In this document: positions 44,433 to 55,108 of the stretch, piece by piece
How the letters are laid out: each line of letters opens with the position of its first letter
Numbering within the stretch: the stretch's first letter is position 1
Source of the DNA: Tribonema minus
Lineage: Eukaryota > Sar > Xanthophyceae > Tribonematales > Tribonemataceae
Reading direction: 5' to 3'
Length of the DNA stretch: 64,000 nt
Assembly: GCA_017506865.1 (NCBI GenBank)
Contig: JAFCMP010000030.1
Span: forward strand, 186,001-250,000
Translations under genes and position numbers: made by a program
The notes under the pieces: generated by a model
Seen by the model: the letters and a program-made list of their open reading frames with translations, nothing else
The model's database searches: none
What the model was told of the DNA's origin: nothing

Positions 44433-45668
44433 TGCACACCTTAGACGACAGGTCGCGTTCACGACAGGGCTGCGACGGACTGTCGTGAATCGACAGCCAA
44501 AAGTCCTGTCGCGACGGTCCGACAGACCCATTGCCACCTTCGTGTCGTCTAGACGACGCCGTCGCGACGGGTCTCGCTGACCTCCTGTTGTGGTAGTCCT
44601 GACTAGAGCAATGCTACGTGTGAGCAGGCTAGGAGCAGGAAGGCAGACAACACCACACTCTGGCTGATCAGGCCAGGCTAACGTGCCACAGAGGAGTTGT
44701 AAATCGTATTTTTGCAAAGAAGGCATATGCGGGTCGAGAGGACTGCCCCTTGCAATATCCCTACCAATATCAACAGGCAGATGAACTGGCATGGAAATGG
44801 GCATCTCCAGTGACCATGGGACATAGGCTCAACACAGAACTGGCTAGAAAACGCCCTGTGTGAGCCAAGAGCCAAAATGGAGGATTGGTGGGAGATACCT
44901 GTGAGATGCGCTACAATGCTGGGCTGTAGTGACACTGCAAATACTAGCACAATTGCCCACCATGCTGTTGGCAGTGAGCAGAGTGGGGCCGTACTAGCAT
45001 CTAGATCACCACCCGTGCCCGCAATGACCAAATGCTCAGGGCTAATCCCCCACCACAATGTAACTAAGGCGATGTGGCGGAAGCTTGGCATAAAACTAAT
45101 GTAGTGACAGAACCCAACCACTGCATTCGCGTGAACGCGCATGTGGCTAGGTAGGTATCACAAAAGTACAAGGGGGGGTAGGTAGGCTGATTCTACCTCC
45201 AGGCAAGGGGGGCAGAATCTGGGGGCACCACACTGTCGTCTAGACGACGCCGTTGTGCAATGGGAACCACTTTTACTATCGTGTCCTGTCGTGCGTTGCA
45301 GGACGCACATACAACTGCTACAGGGTAGGCAGCAAGGCTTAAGAGGCATAAGGATAGCTGACGAAGCATAGCACAAGCTCTAACACCATTCTTGGCACTG
45401 CGCGCTGGCTAAACTAGGTCGTTGCGATCGCACTTCAACTTCTGCTTGAAGTGATCTGCCGTTTCCTGTCGTGAACGTGCTCGCAAAACCCTGTCGTCTA
45501 GACGACGCCGTCGCGACAGGCTGGCGCAAGGTCCTGTCGTCTAGACGACACCGTCGCGACAGACTGGCGCATAGTACAGTCGTCTAGACGACACCGTCGC
45601 GACAGGCTGGGGCAAGTTCCTGTCGTCTAGACGACGCCGTCGCGACGGACTGTCGTCTAAGGTGTGCA
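44433..45668. mobile_element. TIR element with subterminal palindromic satellite
   Basis: GCACACCTTAGACGACAG at the left end (44,434-44,451) is repeated perfectly in inverted orientation at 45,650-45,667. AATAT occurs directly outside both ends and may be a 5-bp target duplication. Near the right end four ~43-bp tandem units each contain the 14-base palindrome GTCGTCTAGACGAC, and single copies occur near 44.55 and 45.23 kb. No transposase frame is visible, so it is probably non-autonomous; the superfamily is not clear. Confidence 0.8.
45490..45655 (+). repeat. Four ~43-bp palindrome-containing tandem units
   Basis: Each unit has the form CCTGTCGTCTAGACGACNCC followed by GTCGCGACAG and a short GCTGGCGCAAG-like spacer. 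Both GTCGTCTAGACGAC and GTCGCGAC are self-complementary, so every unit can form a hairpin. Confidence 0.88.
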
Positions 45669-46048
45669 AATATGACGACGTTCAAAATATGGCATGTGCG
45701 TGCCTGCCATTGCCACAGCATGTACTGTGTTGCTGCTGCCGCTGTCGGACACGTATAAAGTCATACACACTCCATGCCTCCTGCATGTCTGAGGCCACAA
45801 TGTATACCCTGCTGGTGCCGCTGCTGCTGCTGTCGGAGGCACCGCGTCCACATGATGGTGCCACATGTGACATCAACTAGTTGAAGTTGAAGCGTTGACC
45901 GGGTCGCGCAACAAGGCCTCAACGTTGTCCAGGACCCACATGCGGAAGCGGTTTGCCTCGTCCCTTACTGACACCAAATCCTTTGCTCTTTGCACGTCGC
46001 TGCGGAGACAGTCCTTATCAGGGAGTAGTGCTGCAGCTATAGGCTCTG

Positions 46049-46582
46049 TCAGGCTTGAATTTTCATGTCAAACTCGTCTGCGCTGATGCCCTGCTCTGAG
46101 AAAAGGTGAGCCACGGATGGCACTGAAGACCACCTCTTGCGCATGTGCCCGGATTCCGCCTCCACCTGAACCACCTTGTCGGCCTTGGACACAAAGAACG
46201 AAAGCACTCTGTGACTAAGCCGTATATACTCGCACTCCACGGTGTAACTAAGAAAAGAATCAATGGCTACTGTAGAGGCGTCCTCCGCAGCTTCGCGGGC
46301 GGCCTCCGAGGAGTCCGCTCTCGCATAGGACTTCAAGAAGACTGTGACCATTGACCAGACCATACGGTCCCCAATCTCAGAAGCCAGCTCAGTGGCGTCC
46401 GTCGGCGAAATCTCTCTGCCATCCATGGCGCTATGAATCTCTTCTGGAAGCGAACCCGCTTCTGCGATGGCAGTAGCAACGGCATCCGCCAGGCGGTCGT
46501 TGCTGTACGTCAGCCCAAGATATCCGTCAATTGGCGCCAGCATTACCACAGTAGGATTGACGGTGGCGCCTGTGGCAGTCAT
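46049..46582 (-). CDS. Uncharacterised protein, 177 residues
   Basis: The ATG-started minus-strand frame has a protein-like composition throughout: an initial hydrophobic stretch (VVMLAPIDGYLGLTYS), an acidic, alanine-rich helical region (RADSSEAAREAAEDASTVAI), and a C-terminal half containing YIRLSHRVLSFFVSKADKVV and DEFDMKIQA. I recognise no domain and there is no clear signal peptide or membrane helix. The rest of the neighbourhood has lower coding character. It may be a single-exon gene, or the first or last exon of a longer one. Confidence 0.5.
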   Translation of the reverse strand: MTATGATVNPTVVMLAPIDGYLGLTYSNDRLADAVATAIAEAGSLPEEIHSAMDGREISPTDATELASEIGDRMVWSMVTVFLKSYARADSSEAAREAAEDASTVAIDSFLSYTVECEYIRLSHRVLSFFVSKADKVVQVEAESGHMRKRWSSVPSVAHLFSEQGISADEFDMKIQA

Positions 46583-47736
46583 GGCAGCACAGCACAGCCA
46601 AGCACACCAGTGATGAGTTGTGTCATGCAGGTATCTTGCTGCAGCAGCATGTGCTTTTTAGCGAGTCATGGTGGACCACAGCAGCCTGACGCACCAGTAA
46701 TCAATGCTTGCTACAACACTAAAGTAGAGTATAAGGCGGCGTAGGTCTTGCACACGTGCTAAGCACAGGTGGCAGCGCTCAGGCTGGCAGCGCTCCAGCG
46801 CACCGCTTTGAATAGGTAACCGGATCTGCTTCTGCCCCTGCATGAATATCCAGAGCTACCTGTCACGCGGTTGAGACACGGCCTTTTACAACAGACAAAG
46901 TACTTCCTTTCACACAAAGGTTGACAAAACATAGCACAATGCCTGCGCTTACGGAAGGTGGAGCTCCTGGTTACTTAATTCATGCTGCCGCGCAAAAGGC
47001 TCCCCAATAGTCCTGAACGAGCACTTGCTGGCGCGTTGTTGATGGAGGTGGAACTCCCGGTCAATGCCAAAGCTGTGTGCTGGCGGCGGTAGCACTGGTC
47101 CCCACTTCAGACACTCTCCCGCCACTTGTTGACCGGCAACGACAGAGGCGAGGTGATGGCATAGGTGTCACACTTTTGCGTGAAAACACATCCACTCTGT
47201 CCACAACGTGCCGGATGCACCTCGTGCCCGATGCACAACGAGCCTGATGCTCAACGTGCCTTTGCAGCTAGTCCATGTAACATCAATGATAGTCATCACC
47301 GTGGTGTCGGCGATCCACACATAACATAACAGTGCATAGCAGTGACAAGCAGCCTGTTACTGGTGTGCCCTGCATCACCACTCAGGAAGTGTCAACACGC
47401 ATCGTAACTGCATGCGAAACTACCTGCTGACAATCGCATCGATAACAACGCCTTGACTGGCAGAGATGCACAAATATAATTTGTTGCCCGTCATGCACGA
47501 AAGTTAGCCACCATGTGCTGTTGTGTTTCCTGCTGCTAGAGCTGGCAAAAGTCCATCGATACATAATGAATGAGATGCCCTTCTTCCTATGCTTCATGGG
47601 AACATAACTTTGAGAGGGCCCAGGCCAATTGCTTGCCTTTGTAATGATAAAAAGCAGCGAGTTTCATTGTCTGTGTGCGTTTGTGTGTGTGTGTGTATGT
47701 GTGTAAAGCCGCAGCATGCAGCTGCAGGGAATAATT
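46583..47736. other. No recognised gene
   Basis: No coding region is supported. A short GT-rich microsatellite (about 47,682-47,703) is present. Confidence 0.45.
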
Positions 47737-47739
47737 TCA

Positions 47740-48844
47740 CGAAGTATTTGCACTCACCCAGTGCGGATGGCAGCCGACGTTGGACATCGCGGGCTCCTCT
47801 GGGGCTTCAACCAATCGAGAAAAGCTCTCATTCCTAAAAAAAGCAGCGGCCTGGTAGCGTAACTGGATTCCGGAGATCAGCACGTTGCCGTCAGAATAAA
47901 GTCTCCTGGCGCTGCCCACCGCCAACTTGCGGCGTCAAGGTGCTGCGCGCCGCCCAGAGCCGCTCTGAATAGGAGTCTGTCGCGAGCAGCACCTTTGTGT
48001 TGTTGGCGAGGTCTTCAGGCCGGGCACCTTTTCTTACACATCGCGCGCGTGGGTAGCCCCAACCATTGATGAAAGATTTGAAGTTTGGCCAAACGTGGAA
48101 GTTGAAGTTCCGCGGACCGAATCGCACAGGTACAGCAGTGAGAATTAATAAAAAGTACAGCAGCATCAAGTTAGACCATCACTTGGGCTTTTTCGCGCCC
48201 TGAGCAAGAATTAATAAAAAGTACACAAGATGCCTTGACACTGTCCTGTAGGTACCAGGATGTGTTGTATTGACAACACCTGGGCGCACAGTAGAACCAA
48301 GCGCAAGCCTATACCCGCACCCCCCTTTTTTTGTCGTCAAGTTCTCGCTTTAAAAAAAAAAAAAGTCCAGATGATCGACAAGCATAAAGATCTCAAAAGA
48401 CAAGGACCATATGTCTTTATCGTAAAACCGAGCAATGCTCAATGGCGTCTGACCTGAAAAACACCCTCGTCTGCGGACAGAGCGGTGTGTATGTATGCAG
48501 GCCAGCGTTGGCCCTTCAAAGCGTGAGGGCTGGGTCGTCCGGAAACCAACATCATGCTCGCATACCCTGTAGCAACCGCGGCCCACAGCATCCGCCACTG
48601 CCGCCCAATGCTGCAGCAAGTATGACTCAATTGCCAAGGCGGCAGCAATTTCAGTGCTTGTGATTAGAAAAAGTGGGTACAGAAGTTCGACCATAACGCG
48701 TCTATATGCATACACATACCTCAGAAGATTGTGCTCTGGTGCCATAATCATAGCGCAATCCATCATGGATGGCTGTGCTGGTTGCTCTCTCTGTGCCCGT
48801 TTGTGGCTGCCGCAGTAGTTGGCTGTGTCTGCCTCAACGCTCAT
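47740..48844 (-). CDS. Possible coding fragments on the minus strand
   Basis: Several adjacent minus-strand frames have some coding character: GNVLISGIQLRYQAAAFF (about 47.87 kb), EDLANNTKVLLATDSYSERL (about 48.0 kb) and, near 48.45 kb, SGQTPLSIARFYDKDIWSL directly after a TTTTTCAG acceptor-like site. The last resembles a single ankyrin repeat (G-x-TPLxIA), but I see no neighbouring repeat. I could not assemble a gene model, so these may be exons of an unrecognised gene or chance. Confidence 0.22.
48246..48295. repeat. Short relative of the PKS-intron hairpin element
   Basis: GGTACCAGGATGTGTTG is followed by TATTGACAACACCTGGGCGC and ACAG, matching the arm of the palindromic element at 31.44-31.59 kb (GGTACC, then GACAACACC, and the GGGCGCACAG end). 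An internal GTGTTGT/ACAACAC stem is retained. Confidence 0.7.
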
Positions 48845-49905
48845 ATGCTTTGGTTTCAGACAACTTCAGCCGTATGCATACTCATCCAGTGATTGGTGTG
48901 GGGGGGGGGGGGGAGGATTTGGGAGATCTGTAACCGTATTTGCGACCTCTTCAGTTTTGTTGTGGCTCCCAGGCGTGCAGCTCAACTAGCACTACGCTGC
49001 ATGGTGCTCATCGCTGAATCGTCAGCCAAAGAAGGACAGGAAGCCGTATTGGGGCGCTGACGAGTTCAAAGGCGGTGCAAACAGTCCCCAGCTGGTGAGT
49101 GTGAGTTGAGCGCATTCCAGTTGACTGCAGATGTGTGGTGCTCTAGCTATGTCTGTTGCTCCTTGTTGCGGCAGTGTCTGGACGTCGAGGCATCGTGGAT
49201 CTTATCGCAAATATGTAGCAGCTGAGACGAGTAATTTGGTATTGGTGCTAAAGTAACTGGCTTTCAATTAAATGCAACGCCGATTGCACTCGGTACCGAC
49301 GAAACATCGCATGACCACGACGCCAAAGCAGGGCTTGTCAGTAGCACATGTCTTATGAACCTGCTGAGGAGCAGACGGCGCTGTCACAGTGCTGCAGCGC
49401 ATGCATTAGCTGCATGTAACACGTGTCAGCAAATATAATGTTCAGAAGTACCATTCAATGACCGACCGAACAGCTTTCAGTTTCTTCTCTGTTATATGGT
49501 GTGCATTGCTCAGCATGCACTCCATACGCGCAGATCGTGTTTGGTTCAGCACCTCAAGGGCAGCTCATATTGTCAATAAAGTGTGCGCTTTGGCTGACTT
49601 AGTCCACGCCTCATGACAACTTTACTACCTCTATGCGAAATTGAAATGGTGCACAGGTAGCGCCATGAGTGCGTTGTGCCTACACAGGCTCTGTTTTCTT
49701 CACTTTCACTAAGGCCGACTTAAATGTGCGTGCACGCTGAAGGCTGTGTCAAACTTGAGTCCATGGAGGTTAGTTTGCTTCAAGTGAAGCCAGTCTGCGT
49801 GCCTGTTGAGGTACTGCTAGTTGAAATGGAGCTAGCGACGCTGCAAAGAAACACCCAGGTTCATGGGCGCCAGGCAGCATGGCAGTGACCACTGACTTTG
49901 CATGA
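48845..49905. other. Upstream region of the G-alpha gene
   Basis: No coding sequence is recognised. A run of about 16 G lies at 48,899-48,914. Confidence 0.45.
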
Positions 49906-50132
49906 GTCACAACACATCTTTGTCTGCCATGCGCTCTGTTGCGGACCAGCTCCGATTGCACGAAGATCTCATGCATGCACAAAGATCTCATTGCACGCAC
50001 ACACCAGCCACAGCTGCCGGTACCTTTGCGTTGGTCACACCACGACATGTCATTTGCGGTGCGCTTGCCATGCGCTCTTTTGCAGACCAGCTGCAACTTC
50101 AAAAAGACTTCATTGGGCACACAACACCCCAC
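49906..50132 (+). repeat. Two-copy tandem duplication just upstream of G-alpha
   Basis: TGCCATGCGCTCTGTTGCGG, then ACCAGCTCCGATTGCA, recurs about 150 bases later as TGCCATGCGCTCTTTTGCAG and ACCAGCTGCAACTTCA. The repeat ends about 90 bases before the start codon, so it may contain promoter or 5' untranslated sequence. Confidence 0.7.
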
Positions 50133-50218
50133 AGCTCACGAGAACCGGCGCACACAGCTCACGAGCACCGGCGCAGCGGCGGGCCGTGCTGCAGCACTGC
50201 TCAGCTTGTGGCGGCAGC

Positions 50219-53200
50219 ATGGGTGCGTGTTTGGGCGGGGAGGCAGCCCCTCAGGGGGAGGTGGTGACTAAAGAGAGTCAGGCCATAGATGCCAAGGCCG
50301 CGGCGGACTTCCGAAAAGAGCAGGTAAGCCGTGGGATGCGTTGAGGCATGCTGTTGTTGTTACATTTGAGGTTTGAAACTTAAAGGCAAAGGTAAGTAGC
50401 TTTGTCACTTGAGGATTCAAGCGTGAAGGGCGTGGATCAGAGCAGGAGTTGCAGTGTGCGCTTGGCAAGCCGTGTCGCTGGGTAATGCAGCAATGATCAC
50501 ACGCGTCATTGCACGAGGACATGCAGCTAGTGTATGACGACTCACTGACGAGTATTGATACATGAGGGGGGGGGGGGGGGGGGCATTCAATGCAGTACAG
50601 GTGTACTTACTGCCAGATCATGTGTTCTCACCGTATTATGTGTGTGGACACTCCCTTAGGGTTAACATTAGGTTTTGGTTGGTTTCAAGGGTTCAGGGTT
50701 AGCATGAGGGCTAGGGTCAGGCTACCGACGATTCAACTCCCTCAAAGAGACATTTGCAGCATTGTGCACACCGTGGTCAGTGATGACACGTGTTTGACCT
50801 TTATAGGCCCACACCATTCCACACGACCCTCAGATTGAGGCTCGTGACATGGAACATACCAAGTTCAAGTTGCAGGAAAGCACCGGCGCACCTTTGCCCT
50901 ATGGATCTCAAGATGGCGTTGTCTGCCGCATGTACTTGTGAAGTGTATGCCTGCAAAGGAACATATACAAGGGGGTGTTTGGTTATCACTGCTACTGCAG
51001 ACTTGAAGTAGCACAGCAATCTAACCTGCTTTGTTGGGGCCCTACCATTCAGTTTGAGGGGGCAGACCATTGACAACAGCCATCCTAATTTTTACAGGCA
51101 CTCGCAGAATCACAACGAGACAACCTGTTTGCACTGCTCTCCTATCCGCGCTACTCGGAGCTCAGGAGAAGGTGAAGTTGCTGCTGCTGGGAGCCGGCGA
51201 GAGCGGCAAGTCAACCATCTTCAAGCAGATGAAGATACTGCATGGGGTGATAACGGAGGAGGATCGGAGGCTGATGACACCCGTTGTGCACCAGAATACA
51301 CTGTTGGCCATGAAGACCCTGGTTGGGCAGGTTAGCGCAAACATAGACCATACATACATGCCCTGTGCTTACGCCTGACCCCTGTTGTGCACCGGAATAC
51401 GCTGCTGGCCATGAAGACCCTGGTCGGGCAGGTTAGCTCACGCATGTATTTGCCTTCAATACATGCCCTGTGCTTACTCATGTGCACCAGAGCACACTGC
51501 TGGCCATTGCTCGGCCAGGTTAGCTCACGCATAGCTCACGCATGGATCATACACACATGCCTTGTTCTTCACAAGAGCGTGATGGCGCTGCTCGACGTAA
51601 TTTTGCCCCGCAAGTCAGTGCCCAGCAGATTTCAAGTATAGTTAGTGCCGCAAGTTCAGTATGGCGGTATGCAGGCATGCACTTGAAGTACACAAGACTC
51701 AAAGAAAAACAGGATACTCCGTCTGCCATGCATAGTACTGAACTGACACAAACAATAACTGATAGTGCTCATCTAAAATTGGAGGTTTCATGCACGGCAA
51801 AATAGAATATATGCCGGTAGTGAGGAAATGCTGGCCACGTACTTCGAGGTATGGCGTGAAGGCGATTTGTGGAACATCGCAGTGCACATGGAAAGCGCGA
51901 CAAATTGTGAAGTGAACGCTCTAGCTCTAGTTTCAAGTAAGCGCACATACCTTAGAAGAGATTGAAGCTGCATTGTGACATGCAGTGGTGCATGTCACGC
52001 CTGCGTGTAATGAGTGACGGACATGGTCGGGTACATGCCACAACAATGTCGGCGCTTCAGCAACTCCCGCACCTGTATGTATGTATACATGCAGAGAACC
52101 TGCGTGCATACATTTTGAACATTGTGCCTACTGACCGTCTTTTCCGCTAAACTGTACAATCTGTGAATACTCACACTATACATAACCCATAGACCATACC
52201 ATATACATGCCCCCATGCAGGTGGAGGCGCGCAGCCTGCAGGGGCAAGTCGCTGCCGCCGCCGCGTTTGACACCGTCAAGACCTGTGATGACACCGCCGT
52301 CATCGATACAGAACTGGGCAAGGCGCTAAAGGCAGTCTGGCAGGATCCAGTGGTGCAGCGCGTGTGGGAGAAGCAGGCGGAGTTCCAGATAGAGGAGTCC
52401 GTCAAGTACTTCTTTGATGATATGGACCGGATCTCTGGGCCGGGCTACACTGCCACTCCGCAGGTGCGTCCCCGAGTTGAACCTCAACTCAAAGTTTATG
52501 TTGGGTTAGGGTGTGAGGCGTGTACCGCGTATTGACACTCGGAAGTGGTGGCTGAGACGTGCACAATGACTAGCAGAAGAATTGTTCTTGCAGACGACGA
52601 GTTTGAGTCTGAGTCAGTTTTTTTTTGCATTATAGAAGAGGCTTATTCACAGCACTGCTATGCGGCACATGTGTTTCTGTCTTGAAGGTCCGCACAGCTT
52701 AGAATCACAGCGAGGTGGGCTGAGCGTTGAGGTGAGGCAGTGTAGTCAACTGCACACTCGATTATCACTGCATCAAGGGATCAACCCACTCTCAGTACCC
52801 TATAATTACCTTGTGGACATGTCAATGTTGACTTGCCAGATTTGGCATAACCAGCTTATTTTGCTGAAGGGAAGCAGGTGCGGGCATGCCACTGGTCTGT
52901 AGCTGGTGAGCCTGTGGGCAACTTCAACTTTGAAGTTGCCTTGCCTCTGAGCTGTGACACTCCCAAGTTGCACATCCCCGCCTCACCAGTGCCGAAGCCA
53001 GCTGGCCAGTGTCAGTGTCAGCTGGAAAATTGATCGCACACGTACTCCTCTCCATTCGCGACATCAGCGACTGTGTCACCCTATCCACAACATTAGCGAC
53101 TGTTTCACCCAACCACACGCCATGCCTCCTTTTCTGTGTGTCAGGATATGGTGTACACGCGCGTGCGCACAACGGGCATCGTGACCGACCGCTATGTCAT

Positions 53201-55108
53201 TGACGGCACCACGTTTGAGATGTACGATGTGGGTGGCCAGCGTAACGAGCGCAAGAAGTGGATCCACTGCTTCGATGCGGTCACCGCGGTACTGTTTGTG
53301 GCCTCGCTCTCCGAGTACGACCAGAAGCTGTTTGGTGAGTGGCGCACAGAGTACGGTAGTTTATGTTGAGGTTAGGGTCTACATCATGGCGAGCTCTGCG
53401 TGTTAGGGCTAGAGACAGTCGCTGCTGTGCTGTTCATCATTGCTCTTCAAGTACTATCATGAGCTGTCTGGTGGGTGGCGCTTACCGCTTAGGTTATGGC
53501 GGTGAAGGTTTGGGTGAGGTTGAGGATTAGGATAAGGGCAATGGCGGGGGGGTTAGGGTCCAGGTTGGCCACTGTGCTGTTTGCCGGTTAGGTTATGGTG
53601 AAGGTTTGGGTGAGACTTGGGGTGAGAATGCGGGTTAGGGCAGCGGAGTGAGGCTTGGGGTTGGCCACAGCGTTGTTTGTCATTTCGCTGATTGAGTATG
53701 ACTAGCTGTCCGGTGAGTGGCGCAGAGCATAAGACAAGAAGCTGAGGTTGGGGTCAGCGTGGCACCTACTGCTATTGATCAGAGGGTTTTTGGGTAACAG
53801 TAGAGACTGGCACAGGTGAAGGTTGGCTGTGACGTTGCTGTTTGCGGCCTCACCCTTCAGGACTAACCAGCAGCGGGTGAGTGGCGTTCAGGGTAGGGTT
53901 GGGTTAAGGATGAGGACTGTGGATAGGGCTAGGTTAGGTTTGAAACTTAGGGTTGTGGCTGTGCTGTTTTTGGCCGCGCTGCGCGCGATAAAACCCTGTG
54001 GGGTGAGCAGTGCTCAGCATCACAGCAAGTTGCGACCAGGGGCAGGGGTTATTTGCGCACAGAGTCATTGCGCTGCTGCTTGCGGCTCGCCGTTTGAGTA
54101 TGACTCAAATGCTGTTTGCAGGATAGCGTTTGGCGTTCAAATTAGGGTGAGAGTTTATTTGACTAGGGTTCAGGGTGGATTATAGGAGCAGAGTCGAGTT
54201 GCTCTGCCAGGTCTTTGTCAGAGTATAACCAGAAGCTCTTTTGGCGAGTAGCGCATTGTATTCAGATTAGGGGTACAATCAGGAGTAGGGTTAGGGTTAG
54301 GGCTGGGTGAGGTCAGCATCATGATCAAGGTGGGGTCACTTTGTGAGCGACCTCAGTAACGTAGACAAGACTTCAATTTGTGAATGTACGCGGCTTGTGC
54401 GTACATTACATGTATTGCAGGTGGAGTGCTCCAGAACTGTCAGACACTCGAAGTCAGGGGCTGCGCTTTGAACTCCAAGTTCAATTCTGCTGCATTGAAA
54501 CACCCCCCATTCGACAGCAGCACTCCATTTGCCAAACCCGCCGCTGTATGTACTTAGATCATACCCGTCCTTGCTGTACAAGCGGTCACGCAGTCGGACT
54601 TCTCTGCTGCCTTTCAGGGGCTGCTCCCCACACCAGCACGTTGCTTGCACACCTACTGCGCCGCCCACTTTTCCATGCCTATTGTGTCAGTGACACATTC
54701 TCACGTTGTTGCCCTGCTTGTGTCTCTCGCGCCCCCCTCTCAGAGGACGCCTCCACCAACCGCGTCACGGAGGCCCTCTCCCTCTTTGCCGACACGTGCA
54801 ACAACAAGTACTTCCACAACTCCTCTATCATCCTCTTCCTCAACAAGCGCGACCTCTTCGAGGCCAAGGTCCTCAAGGTCTCCATCAAGTCCATCCCCAG
54901 CTTCATAGACTTCGGTGGGCCGGAGCAGAGTGCGGAGGCGGGCATCAAGTACTTCATGGACAAGTTCCTGGCGCAAAAAGGGGCGTTCAGGAAGGACATC
55001 TACGTGCACGTCGTGTGCGCGACGGACACCGAGAACGTCAACAGGGTCTTCTCCGCGTGCACGGACATTATCCTCAAGGACAGCCTGCGCGGGAGCGGCT
55101 TTGCCTGA
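50219..55108 (+). CDS. Heterotrimeric G-protein alpha subunit, five exons
   Basis: Exons 50219-50323, 51166-51330, 52221-52463, 53145-53334 and 54744-55108 join with consistent phases and GT-AG borders to give 355 residues, the usual size. It begins MGACLGG, with Gly2 for myristoylation and Cys4 for palmitoylation, so it should sit at the inner membrane face. Motifs: P-loop LLGAGESGKSTIFKQ, helical-domain FDDMDRISGPGYTATPQD, switch I RVRTTGIVTD with the catalytic Arg, switch II YDVGGQRNERKKW with the catalytic Gln, NKRD and CATDT. It should bind GTP, couple a receptor to effectors and hydrolyse GTP. The C-terminus, LRGSGFA, lacks the Cys four residues from the end found in Gi-type subunits. 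No damage is visible. Introns 2 and 4 contain tandem copies of the exon ends. No beta or gamma subunit lies in the window. Confidence 0.97.
50562..50583 (+). repeat. Poly-G run in G-alpha intron 1
   Basis: About 20 uninterrupted G. Comparable G runs recur near 3.9, 36.77, 36.92, 48.9, 55.13 and 56.89 kb, all on the plus strand regardless of gene direction. Confidence 0.9.
51277..51570 (+). repeat. Three tandem copies of the G-alpha exon 2 end and donor
   Basis: The real exon end reads GTTGTGCACCAGAATACACT and finishes GGTTGGGCAG|GTTAGC. At about 51,378 it recurs as GTTGTGCACCGGAATACGCT with GGTCGGGCAG|GTTAGC, and at about 51,482 as GTGCACCAGAGCACACTGCT with CGGCCAG|GTTAGC. CATGCCCTGTGCTTAC-type intron sequence follows the first two copies. 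The unit is about 103 bases. Confidence 0.92.
53270..54260 (+). repeat. Decayed tandem copies of the G-alpha exon 4 end filling intron 4
   Basis: The true exon end is GCGGTACTGTTTGTGGCCTC, then GAGTACGACCAGAAGCTGTT, then the donor GGTGAGTGGCGCA. Recognisable copies follow at about 53,412-53,490, 53,560, 53,655-53,725, 53,822-53,890, 53,945-53,990, 54,085-54,125 and 54,190-54,255. Examples include GAGTATGACTAGCTGTCCGG with GTGAGTGGCGCAGAG, and GAGTATAACCAGAAGCTCTT with GGCGAGTAGCGCA. Between copies lie degenerate GGTTAGGG words, ending in a clean tract at 54,286-54,303. Confidence 0.88.
54286..54303 (+). repeat. TTAGGG tract in G-alpha intron 4
   Basis: Three consecutive TAGGGT units, the cleanest of many TTAGGG-like words in this intron. 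Confidence 0.85.

Noticed and set aside
45490-45655. CRISPR-like array
   Set aside because: The spacers are themselves repeated and very short, the units are palindromic, they lie inside a TIR element, and the genome is eukaryotic.
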